From assembly GCA_023525715.1 (NCBI GenBank), contig CM042013.1, positions 71,764,994 to 71,828,993 of the forward strand: a DNA stretch of 64,000 nt, in the 5' to 3' direction. The position numbers and the translations under genes are program-made. Source of the stretch: Cichorium intybus (lineage: Eukaryota; Streptophyta; Magnoliopsida; Asterales; Asteraceae). Shown in pieces: positions 14,556-28,134 of this stretch. The notes beneath the pieces were generated by a model. That model was not told the origin of the DNA, did not search any database, and worked only from the letters and a program-made list of their open reading frames with translations. Within the stretch, counting starts at the first letter, position 1. The number at the start of each line of letters is the position of its first letter.

Positions 14556-17500
14556 ATGTCTGCAGATGCTATCTCATTCTCAACGGTGGAGGCTGAGTCC
14601 GTGCTGGACCTCAAACCCATATCTATAAATCACATTGCCAACCTAGATCCTGAAGCTTAATCCTCCTCAATGGCCATGCTTGTCTTCTGTCTATGACACA
14701 TATGTATGTACTTCGCCATAAAGGCTAACCGTAGGGTTCCAAAACTCTGGGTTAATCACGCACACCACACTGCCAAGTCGAGTGCTGATGGCCAATCCCT
14801 GTTATTAACATCGTTAAAACCAACGACGCCAAGAAGACTGTTACCGTTGGCAAGACTCAATTCGCAAAGATCTTACGATTACCCATGTTTGGAACCTTTC
14901 AGACGGCTTAACAGTCAGAAATTCTCAATATGCTGAATGAAATGGGCCATACACCAGTGACATGGTCGATGAGTCAATTCAAGAAGAAATGCCTACCTTC
15001 GCTTTGGGCATACGTTTTCAGTGTCATCCTAAGGAGCCTTTTTGGCAGGACCTCCGGACTAGACTCTGCAGCTTACACCTTCCTTCAAATCTTTTATGGT
15101 ATTTTCTATAACTGCTCTGTCGATTACGTTAATATTTTGTGGGCATATTTCTTGGCGTATGTCAATCATGCGAAGCGAGCTACCGACATTGCTTGTACAC
15201 GCTTCTGGGCTCTGATTGTTTAGGCAGTCTATGCTCATGAGAAGGTCCCTATTCCTTCGAGTCTATCATGCCATGATTTTGGAACCATTCAAGTCCCTTC
15301 TTCTTCCTCTTTGGATGATAGCTATGAGTTTGTTGCTCAGATCCCTGAATCCATGCTTCATCTGGTACCCGAAGATAACCTGAACCTTGTTTCATACCGC
15401 AAAACACTTACCCGTCCTCACCCAGAGCGAAACTTTGACCGAGTAACCAAATCAGAACTCCAGAAACCCAAGGGTAAACGAAAAGTGTTGAACCGTCTGA
15501 ACCACCAGCAAATAAACCAAAGAGACAACGTCAGCAAGTCCAAAAAGAAAGCTTCTACTCAATCTTCCAAACCATCTACACCTCATTCGGATGAGGAAAC
15601 ATCCCAAGCAAAAGAACCCATCATTACTCCCACTGACTATTGAAGACTACGACTCCACTTTCTGTTCCGCTTTCAACCTTATTTGAAAATATAGTGGTCT
15701 ATGGACATATGACATCTGTTGAAATATCTAATATGGAGACAAGTCATATTGAAACCCTTGTACACATCTTATGTGGACACAAGTTTCACACTTGATGATT
15801 AAACGGGTACTGATCCCCCACCATCACCAAAGACTTATAATCCTCTCCATAACATTACAACTGAAGTTCTACTCAAGTCCGCCTTCTTCTCAGCCGATCT
15901 GGCTGATTTGGCATCCGATCATGGATCCGAAGAAGCAGATATTGATGGTGAAGACTACTTTGAGATTGTCCCTGTTCATATACATGATGATGATGATGAT
16001 GATGAACCCGATAAGAGTCTTGTCTTGATGAAGCAATTTTGACAGTTAAATCACAAGCTCACTCTTTTACTTCAAGCTCAAACTACCTACTCTTCGGACA
16101 TCTCATCCGAAGTCACTAGTGACCTTCTTTCAGACTCCATTCAGTCCTTAGAGAAATCCATCTCCAACATAGTTGCCTCGCATGTTGATGGAGTTGTGAA
16201 AGTGATTCAAGACTAAGTCAAAGTGGTTAGTAGAAATGTCTTAGAAAAGGTTGGTCTACGCTGTAAGGCGATGGAAAAGATGTTCGAAGAGAAGACATAG
16301 CTGCTTCATGATCAACACAACGCAAAGCTCACAGAAGTTGTCACCAAACTCAATTTTTCCCACTCCAAAGTTCAAGCCAAGTTTGATTCTTTGACTACTT
16401 CTGTTGATGACATATCAAACGAAGCGCGAAAGAGCAAGATGCCCAGTTAAAAAGCCTTACACAACCACTCCACCACTACACCTGTCAATACAACTCTATT
16501 AACTTAGGGAAAAACGGCTGATACAACCTCCAAAACCATAGCAACTGAATCCACTTCAAGCATAATTAAAATATTTTCAAGCGGAGTAAAGATCGGCGCT
16601 AGTTCTGCCCCATCCATAATAGCAACAATAACTACATCTTCTCTGATTCCATGATCAGCTGGTCCATCTATTGACAAAGGAAAGAAAATTACAAAACAGC
16701 TTTCCAAAACCGAAAAGAAACAACAGAAAGCTAAAGAATATGATCAGTTCAGGCATCTCTATGCTGTTTCCCATAGTCGCATGGGAAAGAAAGAAGAATT
16801 GGGTCTAGTTAACAAAGTCTGGATGTTTCAAACTATGATGTCCTTGGTTTTTGCCAATCCTGAAATTTTTGATCGAATGCCTTTGGTTTCCTACTCAATC
16901 GAAAACATAACAAACCTTTAGTTAGACATTCCATTCAATCCGAAGTTATTCACTACAAATATAAATGGCATTGAGTTTGAGTCTTCGAAAAAGAAGAAGT
17001 TTCAAGAACAGAAGGCCAGGTTTCATGCGAACCTGAGAAATGATCAAACCCATGTCTGGTCGAGCTTAAAGATTGTGGGCATTGACAAGATTGAAATGGG
17101 TGAACAGTTTGAAGGGGTTTATTAAAATTACACCTATCATGTCCGAAGAGGTGACAAAAAGTAGAAAACTCATTCGCTGTTGCTGATTTTCCATTGATGA
17201 ATCTGAATGACTTTGTGGTTTTGGTGGAAAGATACTTAAAGATGAATCAGACCAAGATGTCAAAACAATTGAAGCTTACCAGCGAACAGAATGATTGGAA
17301 GGTTTATGGGGCATACATCCAAAACTTCTCATGGTATGATTATGAAATTTCCAAGCTGTTCAAGGAGTCTGTTCCTGCTGTAGATAAGGAACTTCCAGGG
17401 ATAAACAAGTACGACGATGGGAATATATTACAAAAACCCTAGGGAGTTGTCTACAGAGAAAAGCTAGTGCGAAATGGTCCAATGAAGAAACTATTTTTTG

Positions 17501-17667
17501 AGATGGATCAGAAGGAGAAGTTTCCAACGACCTTTCTCGAAGGGATGATTACCCGGGTAAGCGTGAATAACGAGAATTCTGAGTATGTGAAGCTTGAAAT
17601 TTGTGATCATATTCATTGGTGGATAGCTGTCAGGAAGGAACTTTCAAAAGCCTTTTCAATGATATAA
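14556..17667 (+). pseudogene. Copia-1 third ORF (unknown function), decayed
   Basis: Starting MSADAISFSTVEAESVLDL, a long coding region can be followed through many stops and frameshifts for about 3.1 kb. Pieces include a hydrophobic middle (14930-15223), a Lys/Ser-rich part ending EETSQAKEPIITPTDY (15311-15643), and conserved-looking C-terminal blocks at 16720-17110, 17194-17442 and 17467-17667. I recognise no enzymatic domain. Position between RNase H and the polypurine tract is that of env-like ORFs in some copia lineages, but I see no clear signal peptide or membrane anchor. It might equally be a captured gene. Confidence 0.6.
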
Positions 17668-17693
17668 CTTCAGATACCCTGAATCTTCACCAC

Positions 17694-17705
17694 AAAGGGG
17701 GAGAT
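17694..17705 (+). other. Polypurine tract of copia-1
   Basis: AAAGGGGGAGAT lies immediately before the 3' LTR, where plus-strand DNA synthesis is primed. Confidence 0.8.
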
Positions 17706-18107
17706 TATTGGGATATTAATTGTGTCGAGATTTATGTATCCGAAGTAGTCATGTTCCTGTCCAAAGTCAGAGATGATCCGAAGTTGCGAAGTTGATCCGA
17801 AGACTGTTAGCTGACATATTATGTTTATCTTTAGAAGTTAGCGGGTTTATCTAGGGTTTCCACTCTTATCTGTAAGCAATGGGCTTGATGTTTTGGTCCA
17901 TTGTGTGTTAGTATAAATACTCAATGTAACTCTAGATGATAGAGCAATCGTAAGAACAGTCGCAAATTCATTGTAATCGTGCTTATTGATGCGCTTATCT
18001 AATTGATTAGGCGCCCTAACTTCATTACAGTGAATAAATCATTCTACTTCTTGAATATTCATTACAGTTGTTCATCTTGTTTGCTTTATTCGTGTTTTAA
18101 CTTTACA
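17706..18107 (+). repeat. 3' LTR of copia-1
   Basis: 402 bp, from TATTGGGATATT to AACTTTACA, with TATA box AGTATAAATACTC near 17909. The termini are TA..CA rather than TG..CA. The TSD ATAGC follows at 18108-18112. Confidence 0.88.
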
Positions 18108-18287
18108 ATAGCATTGTATTTTTTTCTTGTTATAGCAATGAAAATTGATTTGTAATTGGGTCATTTTTTAAAGTACAATGTTGTAATAGGAACCAATAAT
18201 TAGGTATTTTTAATTCTCTATCTGTAAAAGGAGAGAAATAGAGACTTCCTTCTCCTTGCGTGCGTCATTCAACCAATTCATAGCAAA

Positions 18288-18411
<124 letters not shown>

Positions 18412-19034
18412 ACATCACGTAAATATGAAACACAAATATGCAACACTTGCATAATTCTCAAACGGTTGTAAATTAATCACCATAGCATCATAGTCACACT
18501 TATCCCATCTACAAAATAAGACAAATATAGCATACTGATCTTGAAAGGAAGATCATTATTTCTAAAATTTGAGTCAAACAAATTTTTTTAATTCAAAGTT
18601 GGTAGATGCTTACATGAAAATAGCTAGTAATTTTCGTTGGAGGTTTACTTATGCCAAAAAGGGAAAAAGTAAGGGTTGACTTTTTGCTTCCTTCATTTAC
18701 TTTTCTCTACCTTCTTTAACTGATATATTGTTGGTGATAAAAGTTAGAGGTGGCAAACGGGTCGTGTAAACCCGGACACGACACGTTTATATAAACGGGT
18801 TGAAACCCTTAACACGAACACGACACGATCGGGTCCGTGTCAACCCGACACGATGAATACTTTGAAACTACAGCCAACTCGGGTCAAATCAGTTTAATTC
18901 AACCCAACTGGACCTTATTAGGCCCAAGGCAGACCAAATCGGCCCAACACAGACCAAATAGGCCCAATTGAACTCTTGTCCGGGTCGATCCGGTTTAACC
19001 CGGTGCAACCCATGAGTTACCCTTTAGAAGCATT

Positions 19035-19245
19035 ACCTTGATTCTTATTATATAGGGGATGAGAAAGGTTAAACTTTCATCCCATCAGCGATGTGGGATG
19101 AAATTTTTCGTAGGCAAAATAGAACCAACTAAATAAGACTTGAGAGCTTCATTTCTGCTGGCAAAACATTAAATGCGTTTAACCAGATTCGAACCGTGTA
19201 CCTCAAGGTCATATGACAAGCGTCTTAACCACCCAACCAATCTAC
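19035..19245 (-). mobile_element. tRNA-derived SINE-like segment
   Basis: On the minus strand a Pol III A-box-like TGGTTGGGTGG (within 19221-19239) is followed about 30 bases on by a canonical B box GGTTCGAATC (19186-19195), the layout of a tRNA-derived SINE head. The sequence then runs through a GATGGGATGAAAG segment towards 19035. No cloverleaf acceptor stem could be folded by eye, so a true tRNA gene is less likely. Borders are approximate. Confidence 0.5.
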
Positions 19246-19295
19246 TACTTGTTGTTGAAGTCCCACACGTAATATACATAAGGTAATTTTCGCAG

Positions 19296-19419
<124 letters not shown>

Positions 19420-19575
19420 CGGGTCATTCGTGTCATCTTCGAGTTGAAAGTATCAACCCTAACCCAACCCGTTTACTTAAACGTGTTGAAACCTCTAACC
19501 CAAACCCGCTAATTTCGTGTCGGGTTCGTGTCGAGTTATCGTGTCGTGGCTGATTTTGCTAGGTCTAATAAAAGT

Positions 19576-21383
19576 ACTTACTGGGGGTATTTCTGTCATT
19601 AACTAATTAGTCAGTGCTGATCTTTAAGTGATTTTTTTAACAGAAACATCAAGTCTTGACGGCAAATTATGTTTTTTTGGTGCTGTAAGGTGCAAGTAGT
19701 GGCTACTAAAAAAGAAACATTTTCAGCCTTGTTTAGTAATTACACAACTCTTCTTAATATTTCTCCTCAAGGTACTGTGCTGTGCAGAAAAAATATGATG
19801 ATAGAATAAAACAAATAGCAGTTGAAACATAAACAAAATATCAACAGTGAATTGTATATTTTCAAAATATAATGCACGTTAAACCAAGTCGATAGTAAAG
19901 TACAAGCTACATAATAGAATATGATATCACAAGGCAAAATCATATATCAATTTCAAGTTTATAACCATATTTTCTACAAGGCATTCAAGTGTATAATACC
20001 ATATTCATGTTTTTATTTTACATCATTATTTCATTTATGGTCTAAAGTATGAATCCTTTAAATTTTTTTGAAGTTTAGTGTTTTAGTTAATACAAAATGA
20101 GCACAAGTTTTTTGCAAGTGATAAATGCATATTGATTTAGAGCTGGGCCTTGCTTTGATATCATATGGTTTGGTAAGTTCTAAAATTTAGATATGCTATT
20201 TTTCAAAACAGTTAAAACAAGGTTGGTTGATATATTTCTTGTACCTTGTTGTAGATCATGGTTTAGATCTAAACTTGTATGGTTTTCGTAATTCTTAAAT
20301 CAAAACAACTATTTTTCCAAACTATTACATGTTCTTTTGTTTACATGGGTACTAAATTGATATAGTTAAGTTTGAAATTCAAATTAGCAGATTAGTCTAT
20401 TTCTTGTTTAAATGTTGTTGATGAAATTCTTTATGTTGTTAATTGTTGATTGTCTGAAGTCTTATTCACGAATAAACAATTGGGTTTATTATTATTATTA
20501 TTGTCAGTAACCAAGTTATATTTCAGAACCATTACATATATTGTTCAAGGATTCTTAAGCATTAATGGAGGTTTATATGGTCTTTATTAGTCTTTTTGGT
20601 TGTAGGCTTATCTTTATATTTTTTCAACCTAAAGCTATCTACACTTATTCAAGCTATTTTTTAGGTTTCTCGAAATTTGTAGTTCTCTACTGAATCAAGT
20701 GCTTCAGTGCCTTTATTTTTTGAGTTGAAGCATTTTAATTAATATTTAGTTAACGATTTCAATTGTTGTTTTTTTGTTGTAAAATCATGTATTTTATCAA
20801 CTTGCATCAAAGTCTTTGTTAACCATATGGTAATATTGCTATAACATTGATATGTGCTTTCAAGTTATGCATAAGTTTGTTTATTCAATTTTTTGGTATG
20901 TAGTTTTTGTAAATGGTTAAGTTGCCTTGAAAATAATGCATGGTTGTTATCATATCAATGTTTGGTTAATTTGGAGTTGTTACATATTGGTTACATCAAA
21001 GGAAAACATAATTGGTCTAAATTTCCTTTTGTCAACTTGTCTTTCTTTAAAGATCAAACTTTGGTGATAAATATAGGGATATATGACTCATGATACATTG
21101 TAGGCTTGGTTGAATGCATTTCTTCACAAAGTTAGTTTCTTTGTAAGGAGTTGACAAGTGGTGAATGCATTCAATGTCAATATTGAAGAGGAGGACATTA
21201 AAAGAGGATGTTTTCTTGTCATGTAAATCTTGATAAAGGTTTAATTTTTATGTCCTCTAGTTATGTTATTTGTTGTTGTTTTGTAGGTGATGTTAAAATA
21301 AATAAATGTTAATGGGCTGGAGTATTAACTAGTAGATATTATAGGGTTAAATATAATTATAAATAAATGGACTATATATGTAA
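19576..21383. other. AT-rich stretch without a recognisable gene
   Basis: No frame or element borders are supported on either strand; T-rich intergenic or intron-like DNA. Confidence 0.4.
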
Positions 21384-22399
<1,016 letters not shown>

Positions 22400-23757
22400 G
22401 AGTAAAAGGAGAGCCATGCTATTTAGACTAATTGTCCTTTGGAAAATTTTAAAGGGGAGAACACTTGAGGTTGTTAAAGATATATTAATCTTGGATGTGA
22501 AAGCTTTTGCTACACATATAAGGAATGTAGAGAAATTATGTAATAGTATGGCCCACGCCGTTAGAGAGGTAGCAGAACACTTACTTGGATGTCTTCGAGG
22601 ATGGCCAAGGAACATAGGGAATCAGGGTGGTGAGAAGGTTACAGTTAAACATACTCGTTTTAAGGTGTTTCTAAAATGTATCAAGGATCATGAGAGAAAC
22701 ATTGTGAAGAGATAAATATGACCAACCAAGAAATAAAGAAGTTCATGTATATAGCCAAGGTGATGGCTTACAAGGAGATGCAGAATATTATACATTAAAT
22801 AAAAAGAGAATGAAACATACAAGCTAGAAACAGCTAAAGAGAATATAAAAGAGCATAAGTAAGGTTAGATATATTAAAAAAGATGATGATGGGGTTATAG
22901 TGAATGATGAAGAGATTAATAGATAATAGGGTAGTTATTTCATTCTTTATATAGTGAGGGGACTTCGACTGCCAGCGATAGGAATATTGGGAACTTTATA
23001 GAGACTGGTCTAGCTTCCTATGGAGGTTACATGTGATCATTAGTAACAAGGCAATAAATATGACTATGAGGGGAATAAGGAGGAACAAAGTAGTAGGACC
23101 ACATCAAATTCCTATAGCTGCAGTGTACTGCCTTAGGGATGAGAGAGTTACGTGGCTAACAAGCCTTTTAACGTTATTTTAGAGATATCCAAGATAACCG
23201 AGGAGTAAACATCTGATATTGTGACACTAATATATAAAAACAAAGAAGATGCACAAAATAGCAACAAGTATAGATATATTAAGTTACTTAGTCATTCCAT
23301 GAAACTTTGGGAGAGATTCATAGATATATTAAGTTACTTAGTCATTCCATGAAACTTTGGGAGAGAGTCATGGAGGCCAGGTTGCACCACTATATAATTG
23401 TTTAGTAAACCAATTCGATTTCATGTCAGAGAGGTTGATGGCTTAGGAGATTTACATCCTTAGATGCGTCATAGACAATTTTAGATAAAGAAATAAAGAT
23501 TTGCATATGCTGTTTATCGATATAAAGAAAGCATGTGATAACATACCTTACCATTTGGAGGAGCTGGAAGTTGGGGGTTTTGGGGCATTATATCATGGCT
23601 ATTCACAATATATATTATCAGTCCATAACCCATCGTACACACCCCAGTCGGAGATACTAAGTCTTCTAGTAAGTATCGAATTTCATCAAGGTTTGACTCT
23701 TAGACCATATTATTTGATCTGGTATTGCACGGGATGTATTGTGAGATTAAAATAGAG
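22400..23757 (+). pseudogene. LINE (non-LTR) reverse transcriptase pseudogene
   Basis: Translating across frames gives, in order, pieces of the pre-RT region (HAVREVAEHLLGCLRGWPR; KDDDGVIVNDEEIN), the RT entry block NKVVGPHQIPIAA near 23090, motif A as MLFIDIKKACDNIP near 23505, and a motif-B-like HQGLTLRPY near 23685. These match the plant RTE-like LINE arrangement. No catalytic FADD box is present before the sequence is cut at about 23766 by an LTR. Many stops and a 50-bp tandem duplication (23271-23320 and 23321-23370) make it dead. No endonuclease domain was recognised upstream. Confidence 0.7.
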
Positions 23758-23766
23758 ATTCTTTGG

Positions 23767-23910
23767 TGTAAGAACCTAATCCCGAAAGGTTCAAGTTCAA
23801 CATGAAAAGGGAAGCAAAATATGAGATTTTGGAAAATTATGCAGTTAGCACCGCTAATGTTAAGATTAGTGTCGCTAATTTTCGCAGGGTTTGGAAGTGG
23901 GTTTGCACGA
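23767..23910 (+). mobile_element. Left piece of outer gypsy-like LTR, split by Athila-like element
   Basis: It begins TGTAAGAACC, like the 5' end of the LTR on the minus strand at 56685, and contains GTTAGC...GCTAAT words that recur beyond the Athila-like insertion at 58150-58190 and 58830-58880. The LTR therefore seems to resume at 58130. The right terminus was not found. Confidence 0.5.
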
Positions 23911-24376
23911 TGATAAATCCTAGTAATATCAAGTATTATAGTCGTTATTGAGCTATGTTTTGAATGAAATATACTTCTCAAAATACAATATTACTCACAT
24001 TTTGTGTCGAGGGTACTTGTTGCAAATTACAGGAAATACATGGAGAAAAGTGCAAGTTTTGGCAAAGTTTGGAAAGAATGCTACTTCAGGTCGAAGTAAC
24101 ATGCGCGCCGCGTACCCAGAGGAGCTACACGACACGGTGAGCTGCGGCACCGGGTGAGGATTTGAAATTAAAGTGCGAAGAAACAGGCATTCGAGATAAC
24201 CTGCGCCGCGTATAAGCCTATACCGCGATGCGTGCAGGCAAAATCTGCAACTATAAATAGAGGGTCCCGGTTCGTGATTTGGGAGCGAAGATCCGACTTT
24301 TGAGTGGAACTCAGGCATCTTTGACTCAGAATTCGTAGCTTAATGGTTCGTAGTTGGTATTTTGGTAGTTTGACGG
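23911..24376 (+). repeat. 5' LTR of Athila-like element, truncated
   Basis: Matches 30347-30759 and then 57583-57630. It has TATA box ACTATAAATAGAGGG near 24251 and CpG-rich words (CGCGCCGCGTA, CGCCGCGTATAAGCC) upstream. Homology stops near 24376, so roughly the last 500 bp of the LTR and the primer-binding site are deleted. Confidence 0.75.
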
Positions 24377-24489
24377 TTCCCTATGCATGTGTATGCGTCG
24401 AGGTGAACAAACGTCACCTCTTTTGTTTGATTCGGAAATTGAAAGAATCGACGTTTATTTAATATGTTTCGAGTGATGTTTTAGTTGAG

Positions 24490-26330
24490 GATGTTACACA
24501 TGAGCTACGCAATGAGGTAACAGAGAGATACCCGATTGTGTCCCCAGTTCCGGTGAATACCAACGGAGCTTCCACGAGTGCTCATGGTGGCGCAATTTCA
24601 TCCCCTATGTCCCTTCCACCATGCATTCAGCCTGTAGTTCCACCAGTTAGTCAACCCATCCTAAACCCTTGTGTGAATCATGCAACAACTGTGCTGACGT
24701 GGGGTGTACCGAATCATGATGGTGCTCCACGCCAACGCCAGCCACCGCAGATTCCACAACTACAACCTCTGAAACCTCAGCAACCCATTCCACAACCACA
24801 ACCGTAGCAATACCAGGCTCAGTTGGGAGACATAGGATACGAAGATGAAGATGAGGGTTGGATGCCAAACAACCCCAACAACAACAATAATCAGTAGAAT
24901 CAAGGTCAAGGACCTCCACGATAACGGCAGCAATACAAAAATCAGTGGCAGGGACAACAGTATTATAACAATGAGTTATATAATGATGGTAATCTCATTC
25001 CCTGGTTTATTTTGTAGAAACGATTGGGCAGTCGGTTGCATCACACTTCCAACCACGGGAGTATGATGACTTGTTGCCTATATTTTTTCCTGAAAATGCA
25101 GATTGTCAAGTAGAGATTATGCCACAGTCGTAGGGAGTATTTCCTGAATTTAGGGGTTATAAGAAGGATGATCCTTATAACCATCTTTACGAGTTTTTAG
25201 CTATTGCCACAGTCGTAGAGATTATGCCACAGTCGTAGGGAGATTTCTTTGGGCTTAAGTTATTTCCATTCACACTCAAGGATAAGGCTAAGTACTGGTT
25301 AACGTCGCTGTCAGCCAATAGTATCACAACTTGGGAGCAGTTGAAGACAAAGTTCTTACAAGAACTTTATCCTGCAAGTAAGACATCTGAGATAAAGAAG
25401 GGTTATACAAGATTTTCAGCAAAAGCATGGGGAAGCATTTCATGATGCTTTCGAGATATTAAAGCAACTGTTGCGCTCATGTCCACACCATGAATTCCCA
25501 CGATGGCAACTGGTTAAGTTTTTCTATGATGGTGTCGACAGCACAAGTAAAGCTATGATCAATGCATCATTTGGAGGTACAATCATGATGCAAGAATCTG
25601 AGACAACATGGAGATTCTTAGAACAGCTAAGCAAGAGCTCTAGAACCAATTACTCGACAAGGAATCCTGTCAACATTTCGTCAGCAGTAGCAGTATGTAT
25701 AGATAATGATTGGAGGAAGGAAGTAAAGAAAAAGATTGGAGACCTTAACAGAAAGTTCGATAGATCATTAGCCACGATATAGCAATGATCATCGAACTCG
25801 CAGCAACACGGTCAACTAGGACAAAGAACCCAAGAGGTCAACCAATTATATGGTCAAGGGCAGTACCACAACAACAACAATGGACGACCATACAAGCCTT
25901 ATAATCAAGGGGCCAGAATTATGGTGGTAATTATAACAACAACAATCAACAGTATAACAACAATCGTCAAAGAAATTACCACGGACTAGCACAAAATCAA
26001 CCACGATAGTATCAGCCTGTCAACAACAATAATGGTTCAAACAACAATAACAAAGGATCAAGAAACAGTAATCACACCATTCAAGAAACTCAATAGTAAA
26101 AGCTAGATAAATAATATGAATTCGTGACTGCAAATAATCAGCAGACACAAACAAACACAAAATCCATCACCAACATAGAATGTCAAGTCGCTCAGATGGC
26201 TGAAGATATGAGGAAGAGAAATGATGGGAAACCCCTGGTAGTACTGAGATTAATCCTAACCACACACAGCGAGCAAGAAAAGAACATGTAAATACTTTGG
26301 AGAGTCTCGAAGCATAAAAAGTATGGAGAA
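24490..26330 (+). pseudogene. Athila-like gag
   Basis: A Pro/Gln-rich N-terminal part (24538-24806) is followed by the retrotransposon gag domain. Its recognisable core is LRSCPHHEFPRWQLVKFFYDGV...ETTWRFLEQLS (25471-25650), preceded by an out-of-phase WEQLKTKFLQELYPASKT-like stretch near 25335. An Asn-rich tail follows (25850-26100). Many in-frame stops are TAG where a Gln codon CAG would fit the low-complexity context (24806, 24895, 26008). A short duplication around ATGCCACAGTCGTAGGGAG near 25120 and 25220 adds a further break. Confidence 0.75.
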
Positions 26331-26332
26331 GT

Positions 26333-27145
26333 GTGAAGATAGAAGATCTCACCAATTCGGAAGACAAGGATGAGGTTACCAGTGAAGACGAGCAGCCAGC
26401 AGTAGCTGCAATCAGGAAAAAGAAGGCTGCCAAAGCAAAGAAACAGAACACGTCAGAAAAACATTCTATCAACCAGCCTCTCCTGGATCAATTAAAGCAC
26501 ACACCAGATGATTCCAAGATCTTGAAAGAAATCGGTGAGAAGAAGGAAAATACAAATATCCTGATGCCTGAAAAAGCTTGTCTCACTGTCAAGGCTAGCG
26601 AAGCATTGCCGGGAACATTACCCAAAAAGGAAAAGGACCCTGGAACACCTTACATCACTGTTACTGTGGGTGATGTAGTCATAAGAGACGCCTTATTAGA
26701 TTTACGAGCTAATGTAAATGTTTTGCCTAGTCATTTGTATGACCAATACAATAATGAAGAATTAGAACCAGCCAAAACAGTTTTGCTATTAGCCGACCAA
26801 TCAACTAAAGTATCTAGAGGCAAATTGACCAATGTGATTGTGAAAGATGGAGACTTCTTCTATCCAGTGGATTTCTTGGTAATGGAATACGAAAGCCAGT
26901 AGGATTCACCACCTACTTTGATTTTAGGAAGACCATTTTTAGCTACCAAAGGAGCAACCATGGATTGCAAGATCGGTGATGTGGATATCATGTTCTGCAC
27001 ACGGAAAAGAAGACTAAACATGTTTGGATGTCCGCTGTCTCTCCCACTAGGATATGAGGAACCACATAGGACATTTAAGTTTCCAATAATGCAAAGGACA
27101 GCCATCAGGAAAAAGAGGAAGAAAATTCATGGGGTGACGAGGTGA
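26333..27145 (+). pseudogene. Athila-like retropepsin domain
   Basis: A 189-codon frame (26333-26902) has a basic linker, then an aspartic-protease fold with PYITVTVGDVVIRDALLDLRA. The active-site triad normally DxGA reads DLRA, which should abolish catalysis. After a TAG at 26900 the same domain continues with PPTLILGRPFLATKGATMDC, the conserved second half. In the family the enzyme cleaves the gag-pol polyprotein. The neighbouring RT is absent. Confidence 0.8.
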
Positions 27146-28134
27146 TTCTCTGGAAGGCAAAAGGACACATTGATGGAAAAACCACAACTTTGGCCATAAT
27201 TGAGATGATGGAAAGGAAGAACAAAGAATTCGCAAGAAGTGTGAGGTGTCATGAAGAAAAAGTAATGCAGGTCCTGGAAGTACAACATTAAATGATAAGT
27301 CAAATGGGGACCGGATCACGCGTTTAACAACATTGATGGTGACGTTAGTCCATGATATTGCCCCTAGGATGGAGAAGCTTGCACTAAGACAGCACGGTCT
27401 GGCTGAAGACGTTAAACTTAGCGATTGGTGGGAGGCAACTCGTTCATGGTAATGTAGGATTTTTATGTTTCTTTTGGTTGTTTTTAGTAGTTAGGATTGT
27501 AAGTACTATCATCATCTTGGAAGTGAGGGCGTAACCGAGTTACCATTTGGGGTGCGCGTTGCGAGAAGTCTTAGTACACGACAGGGGCAATTGAGAGAAC
27601 CTGATGCGTAAGGGTTCTCACAAGCGTACGCGCCACGGATAGATGCTCACCGTGCCATGGATTTCGATCGGACAAAACGTCTTTACCAGGTACGTCACTT
27701 TCACTTTCACACCACCATTACCAAACCACGCCGCGGACGAACAGAGCACCGATCGCACCTCGTTTATCTCGTGATTTTCTTGCACTTTTTCATTCCACTA
27801 CTAAGGTATGTTTATCTGAACTAGTTCAATCAAGTTAATGCATGCAATTACGGTTAGAATTTGGAACAAATAGGGTTATTTTAGAAAAGTTGGAAAATCA
27901 ACAATGCCGACCTCTCGGGTGTTATTTTTGCAAAATTCACAACCTAGGGAGCTTAGTCGAGTAACTAGGAACCTTGTGCATGTGTTGGTGGAAGCAAAAC
28001 ATGTGAAAATGGAGTTTTGATAGATCAGTCATACGCCACGCCACAGCTGCTTCATTTGCCGTGACGCGGTGTTTGAACTTATGGGGGGTTTTTACCCACA
28101 ATGCTTAGGGGACTAATTTTGCAATTTTTTATCT
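27146..28134 (+). other. Athila-like pol deletion scar and spacer
   Basis: The sequence passes from the post-protease linker to the short post-integrase stretch GGTGGGAGGCAACTCG (about 27426), with no RT, RNase H or integrase between; the deletion must lie near 27300. A CpG-richer spacer and T-rich leader follow before the 3' ORF. Confidence 0.55.

Larger units (their letters stand above)
5727..18107 (+). mobile_element. Ty1/copia retrotransposon copia-1, decayed, with third ORF
   Basis: Two diverged direct repeats (5727-6108 and 17706-18107) enclose gag, protease, integrase, RT and RNase H in copia order (integrase before RT), followed by a long extra ORF and a GGGGGAGAT polypurine tract. 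A 5-bp TSD is present. The 5' LTR end, primer-binding site and start of gag are deleted, RT is internally deleted, and a 1.5-kb solo LTR has inserted. The element is non-functional. The third ORF after pol is the place where some copia lineages (Sireviruses) carry an env-like gene; membership in that lineage is not shown. Confidence 0.88.

Noticed and set aside
19186..19239. Genuine tRNA gene on the minus strand
   Set aside because: A and B boxes are present, but I could not form an acceptor stem or a normal anticodon arm; SINE origin fits better.
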